A stretch of 64,000 nucleotides of DNA from Herbaspirillum rhizosphaerae (GTDB taxonomy: Bacteria > Pseudomonadota > Gammaproteobacteria > Burkholderiales > Burkholderiaceae_D). The DNA is taken from positions 1 through 64,000 of the forward strand of contig NZ_LFLU01000014.1 in NCBI RefSeq assembly GCF_001189965.1, read 5' to 3'. The notes beneath the pieces were generated by a model that saw only the letters and a program-made list of their open reading frames with translations, did no database searches and was not told the origin of the DNA. This document shows positions 21,658-30,980 of this stretch, piece after piece (within the stretch, counting starts at the first letter, position 1; each line of letters starts with the position of its first letter). The position numbers and the translations under genes were made by a program.

Positions 21658-21891
21658 TTACAACAAGCCGTGCTGCTGCAGCTTCTTGCGCAAGGTATTG
21701 CGATTGATACCGAGAATTTCTGCGGCCTGGGACTGATTGCCGTCGGCGCGCGCCATCACTGCTTCGAAGATCGGTTTCTCGACCGTCAAAACAACCATGT
21801 CATACACATTGGATGGCAATTGCTCGCCCAGATCCTTGAAATACTTGTCAAGGCTCTTCCTGACGACATCCTCGATACTTTCTTTACTCAT
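21658..21891 (-). CDS. fis: Fis family nucleoid-associated DNA-binding protein
   Basis: A 77-residue Fis-type DNA-bending protein. The C-terminal helix-turn-helix is obvious (GNQSQAAEILGINRNTLRKKL, residues 51-71) and the dimerisation core precedes it. Shorter than the 98-residue enterobacterial Fis, which is usual in betaproteobacteria, because the N-terminal Hin-activation arm is missing. It lies 59 nt downstream of dusB, the same conserved dusB-fis arrangement as in Escherichia coli. Confidence 0.95.
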   Translation of the reverse strand: MSKESIEDVVRKSLDKYFKDLGEQLPSNVYDMVVLTVEKPIFEAVMARADGNQSQAAEILGINRNTLRKKLQQHGLL

Positions 21892-21950
21892 TACTCAGTG
21901 CTTCTATTCTTTTTAGTCTGTTAATCGATAACCTTCAGTCCCGCTCACAG

Positions 21951-22967
21951 CTAAGCTGCAAGCGCCTGTTCGGCAATCCCGTATTGTAACCGCTCGCCAT
22001 ATGCCGCCTGCGATTCGAAGAAATCGCGTACCGCGTTCCACTGCAGCTGGCAGTCTTCGAGGCGATTCATGCGTTGCCGGAATTCTTCTCCTTCCGGCAG
22101 GTCGCGGACATACCATCCGATGTGCTTGCGCGCCGTGCGCACGCCGAGATACTCGCCGTAGAACGCATAGTGCGCCTGCAAATGTTCCAGCATCAGTTCT
22201 TGTACCTCGGCCACCATCGGCGCCGGCAGATGCGTGCCGGTGCGCAGGAAGTGGTCGATCTCGCGGAAGATCCACGGCCGCCCTTGCGCCGCGCGGCCGA
22301 TCATGACGGCATCGGCGCCGGTCACGGCCAGCACGTGCCTGGCGCGCTCGGGCGTGGTGATGTCGCCGTTGGCGACCACCGGAATTTTCACTGCTGCCTT
22401 GACGGCGGCGATGGTCTCGTACTCGGCTTCGCCGCTGTAACCGTCGGCGCGCGTGCGGCCGTGCAGCGTCAGCATGGCGATGCCGCTCTGCTCGGCCATG
22501 GCGGCGATGCTCAGGGCGTTCTTGTTTTCGCGATTCCAGCCGGTGCGGAATTTCAAGGTCACCGGCACGTCGACCGCCTTCACCACCGCGTCGAGAATCT
22601 GGCCGACCAGCTTTTCGTTTTGCAACAGGGCCGAACCGCACCAGCTGTTGCAGACTTTCTTGACCGGGCAGCCCATGTTGATGTCGATGATCTGCGCGCC
22701 GCGGTCAACGTTGTGTTTGGCGCAGTCGGCCAGCATAGCCGGATCGGCGCCGGCGATCTGCACCGCTTTCGGCTCCATCTCGCCGTCGTGGTTGGTGCGG
22801 CGGGAAGTCTTCTCGCTCTGCCACAGGCGCGGATCCGACGCCGCCATTTCCGAGACGGCATAACCCGCGCCCAACTGCTTGCACAGTTGACGGAAAGGAC
22901 GATCCGTCACACCCGCCATGGGGGCGACGAAAACCTTATTGCGCAGGGAATGCGGGCCGATATTCAC
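21951..22967 (-). CDS. dusB: tRNA-dihydrouridine synthase B
   Basis: An FMN-dependent enzyme that reduces uridine in tRNA D-loops, 338 residues. The TIM-barrel opening LRNKVFVAPMAGVTDRPFR, the active-site segment IIDINMGCPVKKV, KFRTGW and the FMN-phosphate site NGDITTPE...GADAVMIGRAAQGRPW are all present. First gene of the dusB-fis unit, read from the promoter at 23012-23040. Confidence 0.96.
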   Translation of the reverse strand: MNIGPHSLRNKVFVAPMAGVTDRPFRQLCKQLGAGYAVSEMAASDPRLWQSEKTSRRTNHDGEMEPKAVQIAGADPAMLADCAKHNVDRGAQIIDINMGCPVKKVCNSWCGSALLQNEKLVGQILDAVVKAVDVPVTLKFRTGWNRENKNALSIAAMAEQSGIAMLTLHGRTRADGYSGEAEYETIAAVKAAVKIPVVANGDITTPERARHVLAVTGADAVMIGRAAQGRPWIFREIDHFLRTGTHLPAPMVAEVQELMLEHLQAHYAFYGEYLGVRTARKHIGWYVRDLPEGEEFRQRMNRLEDCQLQWNAVRDFFESQAAYGERLQYGIAEQALAA

Positions 22968-23011
22968 GGATCTCTGGACGCGTGAGCGTGTGGTTGCTGG
23001 GGAAGGGCGCT

Positions 23012-23040
23012 ATTTTAGCGCGATTGGCCCTGCGCCCCAA
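23012..23040 (-). promoter_or_regulatory. Promoter of dusB-fis
   Basis: TTGGGG, 17 nt, TAAAAT on the minus strand, starting about 40 nt before dusB. The -10 lies in a short palindrome GCGCTAAAATAGCGC. Confidence 0.5.
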
Positions 23041-23158
23041 CAAGAATCGGTCTTGCAGCGCAATGCTGACGGAGAATTATCCAATAAGCAATATTCCGTC
23101 ATATCCGGCGCCGCAGAACGCTTTGCCGCGAAACCGGCGCAAGACGAGCACCGCGTCG

Positions 23159-23812
23159 TCAGCGATCGACTTCGTCGAGCACCTGCGGCGTGAGATGGGC
23201 GATATCCGCCCACTGTTTGATGTGGATGCGCTCGCCGTCCCATTGCAGGCGGTTGATGCTGGCGTTGAAGATGTCGAAATCGCGTGCGTGCGCAAAGCCG
23301 GTCTGCCTGGCCCAGCGGTAGATGCATTCCAGCACGCCGCCATGGGTGACGATGGCGATCTTGCGGTGGCCGTCGGCAGCAACCTGGCGTGCGATGGCGC
23401 TGACGGCGCCGACCGCGCGCACGGAGAATTCGCGCATGGTTTCGGCGATGCGTTCGCCGGCCGGATAGCGCGCATCGAGTTCGCGCGACTTCCACGCGGC
23501 AAAATCTTCCGGATAACGCTGCTGGATGTCGTGATGCTGCAAGCCCTCGAAGCCGCCGTAGCAGCGCTCGCGCAAGGCCGGATCGATCTGCACCGCCTTG
23601 CCTTGCCGCGTCGCCACCGCCTGCGCCGTGTCGCGCGCACGCTGCAGGTCGCTGGCGTAGATCGCATCCAGCGGCTCGTTTTCGAGCGCGCGCCCGAGCG
23701 CCGCGGCCTGCCGCTGCCCCTCGGCGTTAAGAGGAATATCGATGTGCCCTTGCAGGCGTTTATCAACGTTCCAATCGGTTTCGCCGTGGCGGATCAGCAG
23801 GATGTCGAGCAT
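23159..23812 (-). CDS. Histidine phosphatase family protein (GpmB-like)
   Basis: A 217-residue member of the phosphoglycerate mutase-like histidine phosphatases. The catalytic RHGE motif is at residues 8-11 (LLIRHGETDWN), ASDLQRARDTA provides the second arginine, the RCYGGFEGL segment holds the acid, and VTHGG near 170 the second histidine. Whether it is a cofactor-dependent mutase or a phosphatase cannot be told from sequence. Followed 6 nt away from the stop of the PEBP-like gene upstream, so the two are probably co-transcribed. Confidence 0.88.
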   Translation of the reverse strand: MLDILLIRHGETDWNVDKRLQGHIDIPLNAEGQRQAAALGRALENEPLDAIYASDLQRARDTAQAVATRQGKAVQIDPALRERCYGGFEGLQHHDIQQRYPEDFAAWKSRELDARYPAGERIAETMREFSVRAVGAVSAIARQVAADGHRKIAIVTHGGVLECIYRWARQTGFAHARDFDIFNASINRLQWDGERIHIKQWADIAHLTPQVLDEVDR

Positions 23813-23818
23813 GGGTCT

Positions 23819-24460
23819 TTACTTGATTAATGCAGGGTTCAGTGTGTAGGTGCCGGTGATGCTGGCCTGGGCGAGCACATGGCCTTGCAGGGCGTTGTGC
23901 ACGTCGGTGCCGGTGAATTTTCCGGTCACTGTCAGTTGCTCCTGATCCACCGCATACAGCGTGAAAACATAGCGGTGCACGATGGCGTCGTTCCATGGCG
24001 GACAAGGGCCGTCGTAGCCGAAGTAATCGCCGCTCATGTCGCCGTCGCCGGCAAACCAGCTGGTGTAATCGTTGAGGCCGTGGCGCGCGCCGGACAGCGG
24101 ATCGCCCGGAATCGCCGGACCGGCCTTGCCGCGTGTGGTGACAGCGCTGCTGAATTGGCCGGCGGCCAGCTCGACGACGCCTGCCGGAATGTCCACCAGG
24201 CTCCAGTGGAAGAAGTCGACGCGCGGCAGATCGGCCGGCACGGTCTTGTCTTCCTGGTTGACGTCGTCGCCGCGCGACGGCACGTCGGGGTCATGCACGA
24301 CCAGCACCAAGGATTTGGCGCCGGACGGCACGTCGCTCCATGCGAGGTGCGGATTTTTGTTGGACGACAACGCTATGTGGCTTTTGGCGTCGGGCACCGC
24401 AAAGGCGAATTCGCCCGGGATGGCCGCACCGTCTTGAAAAGAATCGCTCCAGAGTTTCAT
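23819..24460 (-). CDS. YbhB/YbcL-type PEBP family protein
   Basis: A 213-residue phosphatidylethanolamine-binding-protein-like (Raf kinase inhibitor-like) protein. Family phrases are visible: LAWSDVPSGAKSLVLVVHDPDVP near 40-62, FFHWSLVDIP near 90, and YDGPCPPWNDAIVHRYVFTLYAV near 150-172, which forms the anion-binding pocket. No signal peptide, so cytosolic. Bacterial members have no settled function. Confidence 0.9.
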   Translation of the reverse strand: MKLWSDSFQDGAAIPGEFAFAVPDAKSHIALSSNKNPHLAWSDVPSGAKSLVLVVHDPDVPSRGDDVNQEDKTVPADLPRVDFFHWSLVDIPAGVVELAAGQFSSAVTTRGKAGPAIPGDPLSGARHGLNDYTSWFAGDGDMSGDYFGYDGPCPPWNDAIVHRYVFTLYAVDQEQLTVTGKFTGTDVHNALQGHVLAQASITGTYTLNPALIK

Positions 24461-24510
24461 GTGTGCTCTCCTTTGAAAATCAGCCTGCTATTGAATACTG
24501 CGAAATATCG

Positions 24511-24963
24511 TCAGGCAGTTGCCGGTTTCACCTGCAGCCAGAATGTAACCGGACCGTTGTTGGTCAGCGAAACCTGCATGTCGGCGCCGAAGCGCCCCGT
24601 CTGCACCATGCCGTGCCTGGCTTTCGCCTGTGCGACAAAGTGGTCGAACAGCCGCCGGCCGTCTTCCGGCGCGGCGGCCGGTGTGAATGACGGCCGCGTG
24701 CCGGAGCGCGTATCGGCCGCCAGTGTGAACTGCGGCACCAGCAGCAGACCGCCCTGCACGTCCGTCACACTGCGGTTCATCTTGCCGGCATCGTCGGCGA
24801 ACACGCGGTAAGCCAGCAGCTTGCCGAGCAAGAGATCGGCTTCCTTCTCGGTGTCGCCGCGTTCGGCGCAGACCAGTACCATCAGGCCGGCGCCGATCGC
24901 GCCGATCTGCTCGCCTTCCACTACGACATCAGCTTTGCTGACTCGTTGCAATAATCCGATCAT
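24511..24963 (-). CDS. dtd: D-aminoacyl-tRNA deacylase
   Basis: A 150-residue Dtd that removes D-amino acids (and glycine from tRNA-Ala) mischarged on tRNA. The C-terminal [10 protein letters not shown] contains the Gly-cisPro motif (NxGPxT). The other signature, usually SQFTL, reads PQFTLAAD here, so the serine is proline; the rest of the pocket ([13 protein letters not shown]) is normal. It lies 12 nt downstream of tyrS, a sensible pairing since TyrRS can charge D-tyrosine. Confidence 0.95.
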   Translation of the reverse strand: MIGLLQRVSKADVVVEGEQIGAIGAGLMVLVCAERGDTEKEADLLLGKLLAYRVFADDAGKMNRSVTDVQGGLLLVPQFTLAADTRSGTRPSFTPAAAPEDGRRLFDHFVAQAKARHGMVQTGRFGADMQVSLTNNGPVTFWLQVKPATA

Positions 24964-24975
24964 GCGCGGTAATTA

Positions 24976-26217
24976 TTAAGACAAGGTGACGCGTGCAAAT
25001 TTGCGCTTGCCGACTTGCACCACGAACACGCCGGCCTCGACCTTCAGGCCCTTGTCGCTGATCACCGTGCCGTCGATACGCACGCCGCCCTGCTCCACCA
25101 TGCGCAAGGCTTCCGAGGTGGAAGCGCACAGATTAGCCTGCTTGAGCAACTGACCGATACCCAGCGGCGCGCCGGCCAGGCTGACTTCCGGCACGTCGTC
25201 CGGAATGCCGCCCTTGGAGCGGTTGACGAAATCGGCCAGCGCGTCTTCGGCAGCTTGCTGCGAATGGAAACGCGCGACGATTTCCTGCGCCAGCGCCACC
25301 TTGACGTCGCGCGGGTTCTTGCCGCCTTCGACTTCGGCCTTGAAGCCGGCGATGTCGGCGATCGAACGGAACGACAGCAGCTCGTAGTAACGCCACATCA
25401 TCACGTCGGAAATGCTCATCACCTTGGCGAACATGGTGTTGGCCGGTTCGGTGATGCCGATGTAATTGTTCTTGGACTTGGACATCTTCTCGACGCCGTC
25501 CAGGCCTTCCAGCAGGGGCATGGTCAGGATGCATTGCGGTTCCTGGCCGAAATCCTTTTGCAGCTCGCGACCGACCAGCAGGTTGAACTTCTGGTCGGTG
25601 CCGCCCAGCTCCAGGTCGGCCTTGAGCGCGACTGAGTCGTAGCCCTGCATCAGCGGATACAGGAATTCATGCACCGAAATCGGCGTGCCTTCCTTGAAGC
25701 GCTTGGTGAAATCGTCGCGCTCCATCATGCGCGCCACGGTGTAGCGCGAGGCCAGCTGGATCATGCCGCGGCTGCCGAGCGGATCGCACCATTCGGAGTT
25801 GTAACGGATCTCGGTTTTGGCCGCATCCAACACCAGGCTGGCCTGGGCGAAATAGGTCTTGGCGTTGGTTTCGATCTGCTCGCGCGTGAGCGGCGGACGG
25901 GTGGCATTGCGGCCGGACGGGTCGCCGATCATCGAGGTGAAGTCGCCGATCAGGAAGATCACGGTATGGCCGAGATCCTGCAACTGGCGCATCTTGTTCA
26001 AGACCACGGTGTGGCCCAGATGCAGGTCGGGAGCGGTCGGGTCCAGGCCCAGCTTGATGCGCAGCGGTTGGCCGCTTTGTTCGGCGCGCGCCAGTTTCTG
26101 CGCGAATTCGCTTTCGATGAGCAACTCGTCGACGCCGCGCTTGGCGACGGCGAGCGCCTCCAGGACTTTATCGGACAGAGGCAAGGGGGCTTTGGATGTA
26201 GGCTGTTCGGCGTTCAT
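24976..26217 (-). CDS. tyrS: Tyrosyl-tRNA synthetase
   Basis: A class Ic synthetase of 413 residues. The HIGH motif is HLGH (66-69, after LDPTAPDL), KMSKS is KMSKSKNNY near 243, and an S4 RNA-binding domain ends the protein ([11 protein letters not shown] to FARVTLS). The ATG at 26217 is the only reasonable start; it lacks a visible Shine-Dalgarno. Forms an operon with dtd. Confidence 0.97.
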   Translation of the reverse strand: MNAEQPTSKAPLPLSDKVLEALAVAKRGVDELLIESEFAQKLARAEQSGQPLRIKLGLDPTAPDLHLGHTVVLNKMRQLQDLGHTVIFLIGDFTSMIGDPSGRNATRPPLTREQIETNAKTYFAQASLVLDAAKTEIRYNSEWCDPLGSRGMIQLASRYTVARMMERDDFTKRFKEGTPISVHEFLYPLMQGYDSVALKADLELGGTDQKFNLLVGRELQKDFGQEPQCILTMPLLEGLDGVEKMSKSKNNYIGITEPANTMFAKVMSISDVMMWRYYELLSFRSIADIAGFKAEVEGGKNPRDVKVALAQEIVARFHSQQAAEDALADFVNRSKGGIPDDVPEVSLAGAPLGIGQLLKQANLCASTSEALRMVEQGGVRIDGTVISDKGLKVEAGVFVVQVGKRKFARVTLS

Positions 26218-26530
26218 TGATATAACTAAAAAATAGACTTTTGTAGGACAGTACCGGATTGACGCTTTGCTATAATCGCGCTTTCGTCTTTCTGCCGCAC
26301 GCCATCTAGAAGCGCAATCAGCAGAGAATTAGCATTCATCGCCTGTCAAGAATCTGTAAAAGCGTGCGTCATCGGGGAGTCATTGACGATGCCTGCAGTT
26401 GAGCAGCAATACGAGTCGAGTGTCCTGTTGATTATCGGCAAGACAACAAACGGAATGATCCGTCTTCTCTCATTGCTTTTCCTGCAACAGAATTCGGAAC
26501 AGGCGTAAACGGTAGATTTTAACGTATTGC
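26218..26530. promoter_or_regulatory. Divergent tyrS / M23 peptidase intergenic region
   Basis: Holds an extended -10 on the plus strand (TGCTATAAT, 26268-26276) and an overlapping TATAGC on the minus strand, so one site may serve both directions. Initiation from the plus-strand element would give the peptidase gene a leader of about 250 nt. No ORF with coding character was found in that leader. Confidence 0.5.
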
Positions 26531-27925
26531 ATGTTCCCTAAAGATAAATTCGCGCGCGCCGCCTCCCTGTACCGCACCGCCCATCTCTACTGCCACGAGA
26601 AATTTCACGGTTCTTCCCGCAAGACCAAGATTCTTTCCGCCGGCGCTCTGTTCCTCGGCGCGTTCACCATCGGCGCCGCCGGCTTTGCGCCTGCCGAGCC
26701 TGACACCTCCGATGCGCCGGTCCATCCCATCACCAAGGACCTGGCCCTGCCCGATCTGAAGCAACAGATCGCGCAACTGGAAGAACGCAACGACTTTTAC
26801 GTCAACGAAGAAAAAGTCCGCGCCGGCGACACCCTGGCAACTTTGCTGACCCGTCTCGGCGTCGATGACGACGAAGCCGCCAGCTTCATCAAATCCGATA
26901 CCCTGGCGCGCACCGTCATGCAGTTGCGCGCCGGCAAGCGCGTCATGGCGCGCACCTCAGAAGACGGCGAACTGCAGCAACTGACCGCCACCCTGAGCGA
27001 CGGCCGCGACGGCCCGATCAACAATCTGGTGATCGCGCGCGACGGCGACAAGTTCAAGGCAACGACTGCGCCTGCGGTACTGGAACGCCGCGTCGAAATG
27101 CGTTCGGGCCAAATCCGCTCGTCGCTGTTCGCCGCCACCGACAACGCCCAGATCCCCGACAGCATCGCGACGCAGATCGTCGACATGTTCGCCACCAACA
27201 TCAACTTCGCGTCGGACCTGCGCCGCGGCGATCGTTTCAACGTGGTGTACGAGACCTTCTACAACAACGGCGAACCGGTACGCACCGGCCGCGTGCTGGC
27301 AGGCGAATTCACCAACGCCGGCAACACCTACCAGGCCGTCTGGTTCGATGAGCCGGGCAGCAAGATCGGCGGCGGTTATTACTCTTTCGACGGCAAGTCG
27401 CTGAAGAAAGCCTTTCTCAAGTCGCCGCTGGCCTTTACGCGTATTTCGTCGGGCTTCTCAATGCGTGTGCATCCCATCCTCGGCATCTGGAAGCAACACA
27501 CCGGCGTCGACTTCGCCGCACCGACCGGCACGCCTATCCATGCGTCCGGCGACGGCGTGGTGGATTTCGTCGGCCAGCAAAACGGCTACGGCAACATCGT
27601 CGTGATCAAGCACTGGAGCGGTTATTCCACCGCCTACGGCCACATGAGCCGCTTTGCCTCCGGCCTGCGCAAGGGCGACAAGATTGCCCAGGGCGAAGTG
27701 ATCGGCTACGTCGGCATGACCGGCTGGGCGACCGGGCCGCATCTGCACTACGAATTCCGCGTCAACAACGTGCCGCGCAATCCGCTGTCGGTGGACGTGC
27801 CGAACGCGCAACCGCTGGGCGGCAACCAACTGGCGCGCTTCCGCGGCGTGTCGGCCGACATGAACCGCCGCCTGTCGCTGCTGCGCCCTGCCGACGGCAA
27901 GGACGTGACGCTGGCTTCGCGCTAA
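26531..27925 (+). CDS. M23 family murein endopeptidase (MepM-like)
   Basis: A 464-residue envelope peptidase of the M23 (LytM) family, predicted to cut peptide cross-links in murein. A single membrane anchor lies near residues 36-55. An OapA/LysM-like segment (KVRAGDTLATLLTRLGV, about 95-112) precedes the catalytic domain at about 310-420: HPILGIWKQHTGVDFAAP gives the H-x8-D zinc ligands and GPHLHYEF gives the HxH pair. All four ligands are present, so it should be catalytic. Followed by a terminator that runs into anmK. Confidence 0.92.
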   Translation: MFPKDKFARAASLYRTAHLYCHEKFHGSSRKTKILSAGALFLGAFTIGAAGFAPAEPDTSDAPVHPITKDLALPDLKQQIAQLEERNDFYVNEEKVRAGDTLATLLTRLGVDDDEAASFIKSDTLARTVMQLRAGKRVMARTSEDGELQQLTATLSDGRDGPINNLVIARDGDKFKATTAPAVLERRVEMRSGQIRSSLFAATDNAQIPDSIATQIVDMFATNINFASDLRRGDRFNVVYETFYNNGEPVRTGRVLAGEFTNAGNTYQAVWFDEPGSKIGGGYYSFDGKSLKKAFLKSPLAFTRISSGFSMRVHPILGIWKQHTGVDFAAPTGTPIHASGDGVVDFVGQQNGYGNIVVIKHWSGYSTAYGHMSRFASGLRKGDKIAQGEVIGYVGMTGWATGPHLHYEFRVNNVPRNPLSVDVPNAQPLGGNQLARFRGVSADMNRRLSLLRPADGKDVTLASR

Positions 27926-27956
27926 ACGCCCGGACGACGACGCGCGCCGAGCGTAC

Positions 27957-28010
27957 AAAACCGGTGATGGAATCGCTGTAAAATGCAGCGATCCCATCAC
28001 CGGTTTTTTT
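27957..28010 (+). terminator. Terminator reaching the anmK start codon
   Basis: AAAACCGGTGATGG pairs with CCATCACCGGTTTTTTT, and an inner ATCGCTG/CAGCGAT 7-base stem lies inside the loop. The T run ends at 28010 and the anmK ATG starts at 28011. Confidence 0.88.
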
Positions 28011-29177
28011 ATGTCCGCCGATCTCGATCCCCCTCGTTCCGCTTCCTCTTCCCTGTACATCGGTCTGATGTCCGGCACCAGCCTGGACGGCGTCGATGGC
28101 GTGCTGGCGTCATTGCCGGCCGACGGATCAGCGATGGCGACACTGGCGACGGCTTACGTGCCTTTTCCCGACGATTTGCGCGCAGCGCTGATGGCGCTGC
28201 AGGCCAGCGGCGAAAACGAATTGCAGCGTGAGGCCATGGCCGCCAATCAGCTGGTCGTGTACTACGCGCAATGTGTGGCCGAGCTGCTGGAGAAGAGCGC
28301 CATCCCGGCAGCCTATATCCGCGCCGTCGGCGTCCATGGTCAAACCATCCGCCACCGGCCTGAGCTGGGCTACACGCGCCAGACCAATAATCCCTCGCTG
28401 CTGGCGGAGTTGTGCGGCATCGACGTGATTGCGGATTTCCGCAGCCGCGACGTCGCCGCCGGCGGCCAGGGCGCACCGCTGGTGCCGGCCTTCCATCAGG
28501 CGGTGTTCGGCAACGAAGAACAGGCGCGCGTGGCGGTCAACATCGGCGGCATCAGCAACATCAGCATCCTGCCGGCCGGCACGCAGGAAGCGACCTCCGG
28601 CTTCGACACCGGCCCGGGCAATGTGTTGATGGATGCCTGGATCGCGCGCCATCAAGGCCGGAGCTACGACGCCGACGGCGCCTGGGGCGCGTCCGGCAAA
28701 CCCGATGCAGCCTTGCTGGCGGCCTTGCGCAACGAAGCCTATTTTGCCTTGCCGCCTCCCAAGAGCACCGGGCGCGACCTGTTCCATATCGAATGGCTGG
28801 ATGCGCAACTGGCCGCCCCGGCCCATGTGCATCTGTCGCCTGCCGACGTGCAGGCGACGCTGACCGCCTTCACCGCCGGCACCATCGCCGATGCAATCCT
28901 CAGGCATGCGCCGCAGACCGGCGCCGTGTACGTATGCGGCGGCGGCGCTTACAACGCCTATCTGTTGAGATTACTGGAAGAGACTTTATCGGCCGGCGCA
29001 GGACGCGCCATCCCGGTGCTGTCCACCGAAACGCTGGGCATTGCGCCCAACCACGTGGAAGCACTGGCATTCGCCTGGCTGGCGCAACGCTTCTGCCTGC
29101 GCTTGCCGGGCAACCTGCCGGCGGTCACCGGCGCACGCGGCCTGCGCGTGCTGGGCGGACTTTATCCGGCACAGTAA
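28011..29177 (+). CDS. anmK: Anhydro-N-acetylmuramic acid kinase
   Basis: Phosphorylates and opens 1,6-anhydroMurNAc during peptidoglycan recycling, 388 residues. The ATP-binding opening YIGLMSGTSLDGVDGVL (16-32), VGVHGQTIRH, ADFRSRDVAAGGQGAPL and NIGGISN are all typical. The only in-frame start before the conserved core is the ATG at 28011, which directly follows a terminator T run and has no Shine-Dalgarno. TAAAAT in the terminator loop (27979-27984) could be its -10, giving a leader of about 20 nt. Functionally linked to ampD and mpl elsewhere in the window. Confidence 0.96.
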   Translation: MSADLDPPRSASSSLYIGLMSGTSLDGVDGVLASLPADGSAMATLATAYVPFPDDLRAALMALQASGENELQREAMAANQLVVYYAQCVAELLEKSAIPAAYIRAVGVHGQTIRHRPELGYTRQTNNPSLLAELCGIDVIADFRSRDVAAGGQGAPLVPAFHQAVFGNEEQARVAVNIGGISNISILPAGTQEATSGFDTGPGNVLMDAWIARHQGRSYDADGAWGASGKPDAALLAALRNEAYFALPPPKSTGRDLFHIEWLDAQLAAPAHVHLSPADVQATLTAFTAGTIADAILRHAPQTGAVYVCGGGAYNAYLLRLLEETLSAGAGRAIPVLSTETLGIAPNHVEALAFAWLAQRFCLRLPGNLPAVTGARGLRVLGGLYPAQ

Positions 29178-29186
29178 TTACAGTCA

Positions 29187-29642
29187 TTAATATCGGTACA
29201 CGCGACCGCCATCAAGGCGGACCCGGTCGCCGACGCGCAAGTTGTCGGTGCTGTCCTGGGCGAAGCTTTGCATGGAGCCGTCGTTCATGCGCACGCGGAT
29301 GTTGTAGACCTCGCGTCCGCCGTGATTTCTCTGCACCTGATTGCCAACCACACCGCCACCTACGGCGCCGGCGACGGTTGCCGCAGTCCGGCCCGAACCA
29401 CTGCCGATCTGGTTACCCAATAGCCCGCCTACCACGCCGCCGATGACAGCACCGCCAACACCGCTGCTTTCCTGATGGCTGACTTCAATCTCTTCGATCA
29501 CGCCGGTATTGGAATTGGAATACGACGGCGGCGCATTGGGGCCGGTTGGCGGCGAACGATAGTCGGGCCCGCCGGCGCAACCGTTGAGCAGCGCGATCAT
29601 GCTCAAGCCGACGGCGAGCAGGGAGACGTAATGGTGTTTCAT
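29187..29642 (-). CDS. Glycine-zipper outer-membrane lipoprotein
   Basis: A 151-residue lipoprotein of the SlyB/Rick_17kDa type. The signal peptide ends in a lipobox (LNGC, Cys22). Residues about 60-100 are a two-helix glycine zipper (GGAVIGGVVGGLLGNQIG, then AATVAGAVGGGVVGNQV). The C-terminus is a small beta-like segment (YNIRVRMNDGSMQSF, DRVRLDGGRVYRY). Such proteins affect outer-membrane stability; the exact role is unknown. Convergent with anmK, 9 nt apart. Confidence 0.88.
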   Translation of the reverse strand: MKHHYVSLLAVGLSMIALLNGCAGGPDYRSPPTGPNAPPSYSNSNTGVIEEIEVSHQESSGVGGAVIGGVVGGLLGNQIGSGSGRTAATVAGAVGGGVVGNQVQRNHGGREVYNIRVRMNDGSMQSFAQDSTDNLRVGDRVRLDGGRVYRY

Positions 29643-29854
29643 GCTGAGATCCTTTTGCGCGCATAAGTGATGCGCTCATTATCAGCCGGGGTGGCGTCCG
29701 ACAACATCAGCGGAAAACCCAAAGCGCTGTCAGACATTACCCGCACGGCATCGATGGAGTAGCGAGCCGCAGCGAGCGTGACCCACGCAGTAACAAGCGC
29801 CGCGAGATGCCGGGCGCAAAGAAAAAAATGCGGATGAAAAGAGCGGGATCTGGA

Positions 29855-30820
29855 TTAATTCAACCAGCCGCGTCGGCGGAAATACCAGAATGGCGCGATC
29901 GCCGAGCCGACCATCATCAGGATGGCGAGCGGATAACCGACGATCCAATCCAGTTCCGGCATGACCTTGAAGTTCATGCCGTAGATACTGGCAATCAAGG
30001 TCGGCGGCAGGAAGGCGACCGAGGCCACCGAGAAGATCTTGATGATCTTGTTCTGGTTGATGTTGATGAAACCGACGGTAGCGTCCATCAGGAAGTTGAT
30101 CTTGTCGAACAGGAAGGCGGTGTGGCCGTCCAGCGACTCGATGTCGCGCAGGATCTGGCGCGCATCTTCGAATTGCTCCGAGCTCAACAGGCGGCCGCGC
30201 ATCAGGAAGCTGACCGCTCGGCGTGTATCCATCATGTTGCGGCGGATGCGGCCGTTCAGATCTTCCTCGTGGGCGATGGTGTTGAGTACCTCGGCGGCGG
30301 CCTGGTCGGACAGGCTCTTCTTGAGCACGCTGTGGCTGACGGCTTCGAGCTTCTGGTAAATGCCTTCCAGCGCGTCGGCCGAATACTCGGCGTCGGTTTC
30401 ATACAGATCGAGCAGTACGTCGCGGTAGTCGCCGATCGAACCGGGCCGCGAACGCGCGCGCATGCGCACCAGGCGAAACACCGGCAAGTCTTCGGCGTGT
30501 ACGGAAAACAGGATGTTGCGCGCCAGGATGAAAGCCACGGTCATGGTGGCCGAGGCGTCGTCTTCACCTTCGAACAGGAAGTCGGTGCGCAGGTGCAGGT
30601 CGCCGTTTTCGGCTTCGAAATAACGTGCGGAGGCTTCGATGTCGCTGAATTCGTCTTCGTCCGGCAGGGTCACGCCGTAGATGCTTTTGACCCAGGCGCG
30701 CTCGTCGTCGGTCGGCTCAGTCAGGTCGACCCAGACCGGCACGATATTTTCCAGATCGCTGCGGCTGTCGATATTGACCTGGTTCAGTCGACCATTTTGC
30801 AAAACAAAAACATTAATCAT
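29855..30820 (-). CDS. corA: CorA family magnesium/cobalt transporter
   Basis: A 321-residue CorA-type channel. The long N-terminal cytoplasmic domain with helical stalk (about 120-260) is followed by two membrane helices near 262-280 and 290-312. The selectivity motif YGMNF (280-284) sits between them. A basic C-terminus (FRRRGWLN) is typical. Single-gene unit; the 212 nt between its stop and the lipoprotein gene hold no gene. Confidence 0.95.
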   Translation of the reverse strand: MINVFVLQNGRLNQVNIDSRSDLENIVPVWVDLTEPTDDERAWVKSIYGVTLPDEDEFSDIEASARYFEAENGDLHLRTDFLFEGEDDASATMTVAFILARNILFSVHAEDLPVFRLVRMRARSRPGSIGDYRDVLLDLYETDAEYSADALEGIYQKLEAVSHSVLKKSLSDQAAAEVLNTIAHEEDLNGRIRRNMMDTRRAVSFLMRGRLLSSEQFEDARQILRDIESLDGHTAFLFDKINFLMDATVGFININQNKIIKIFSVASVAFLPPTLIASIYGMNFKVMPELDWIVGYPLAILMMVGSAIAPFWYFRRRGWLN

Positions 30821-30980
30821 GTGATCTCACTGTCAGGGCAAGTCGACTGGACGGACGATGTGGTAACGGCGCTGTAACGGTGCGGTAACAAAGCGGTTTC
30901 CGGCCCGCCATAGAACTGGAACGCAAGTGTACGTTCAAGCCTGCCCGCAGGCAAGCGCCGAGAACAGGGGCGATTTCCGG

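Noticed and set aside
26390..26430. A small ORF in the leader of the M23 peptidase gene
   Set aside because: The frame closes after about a dozen codons and has no ribosome binding site.
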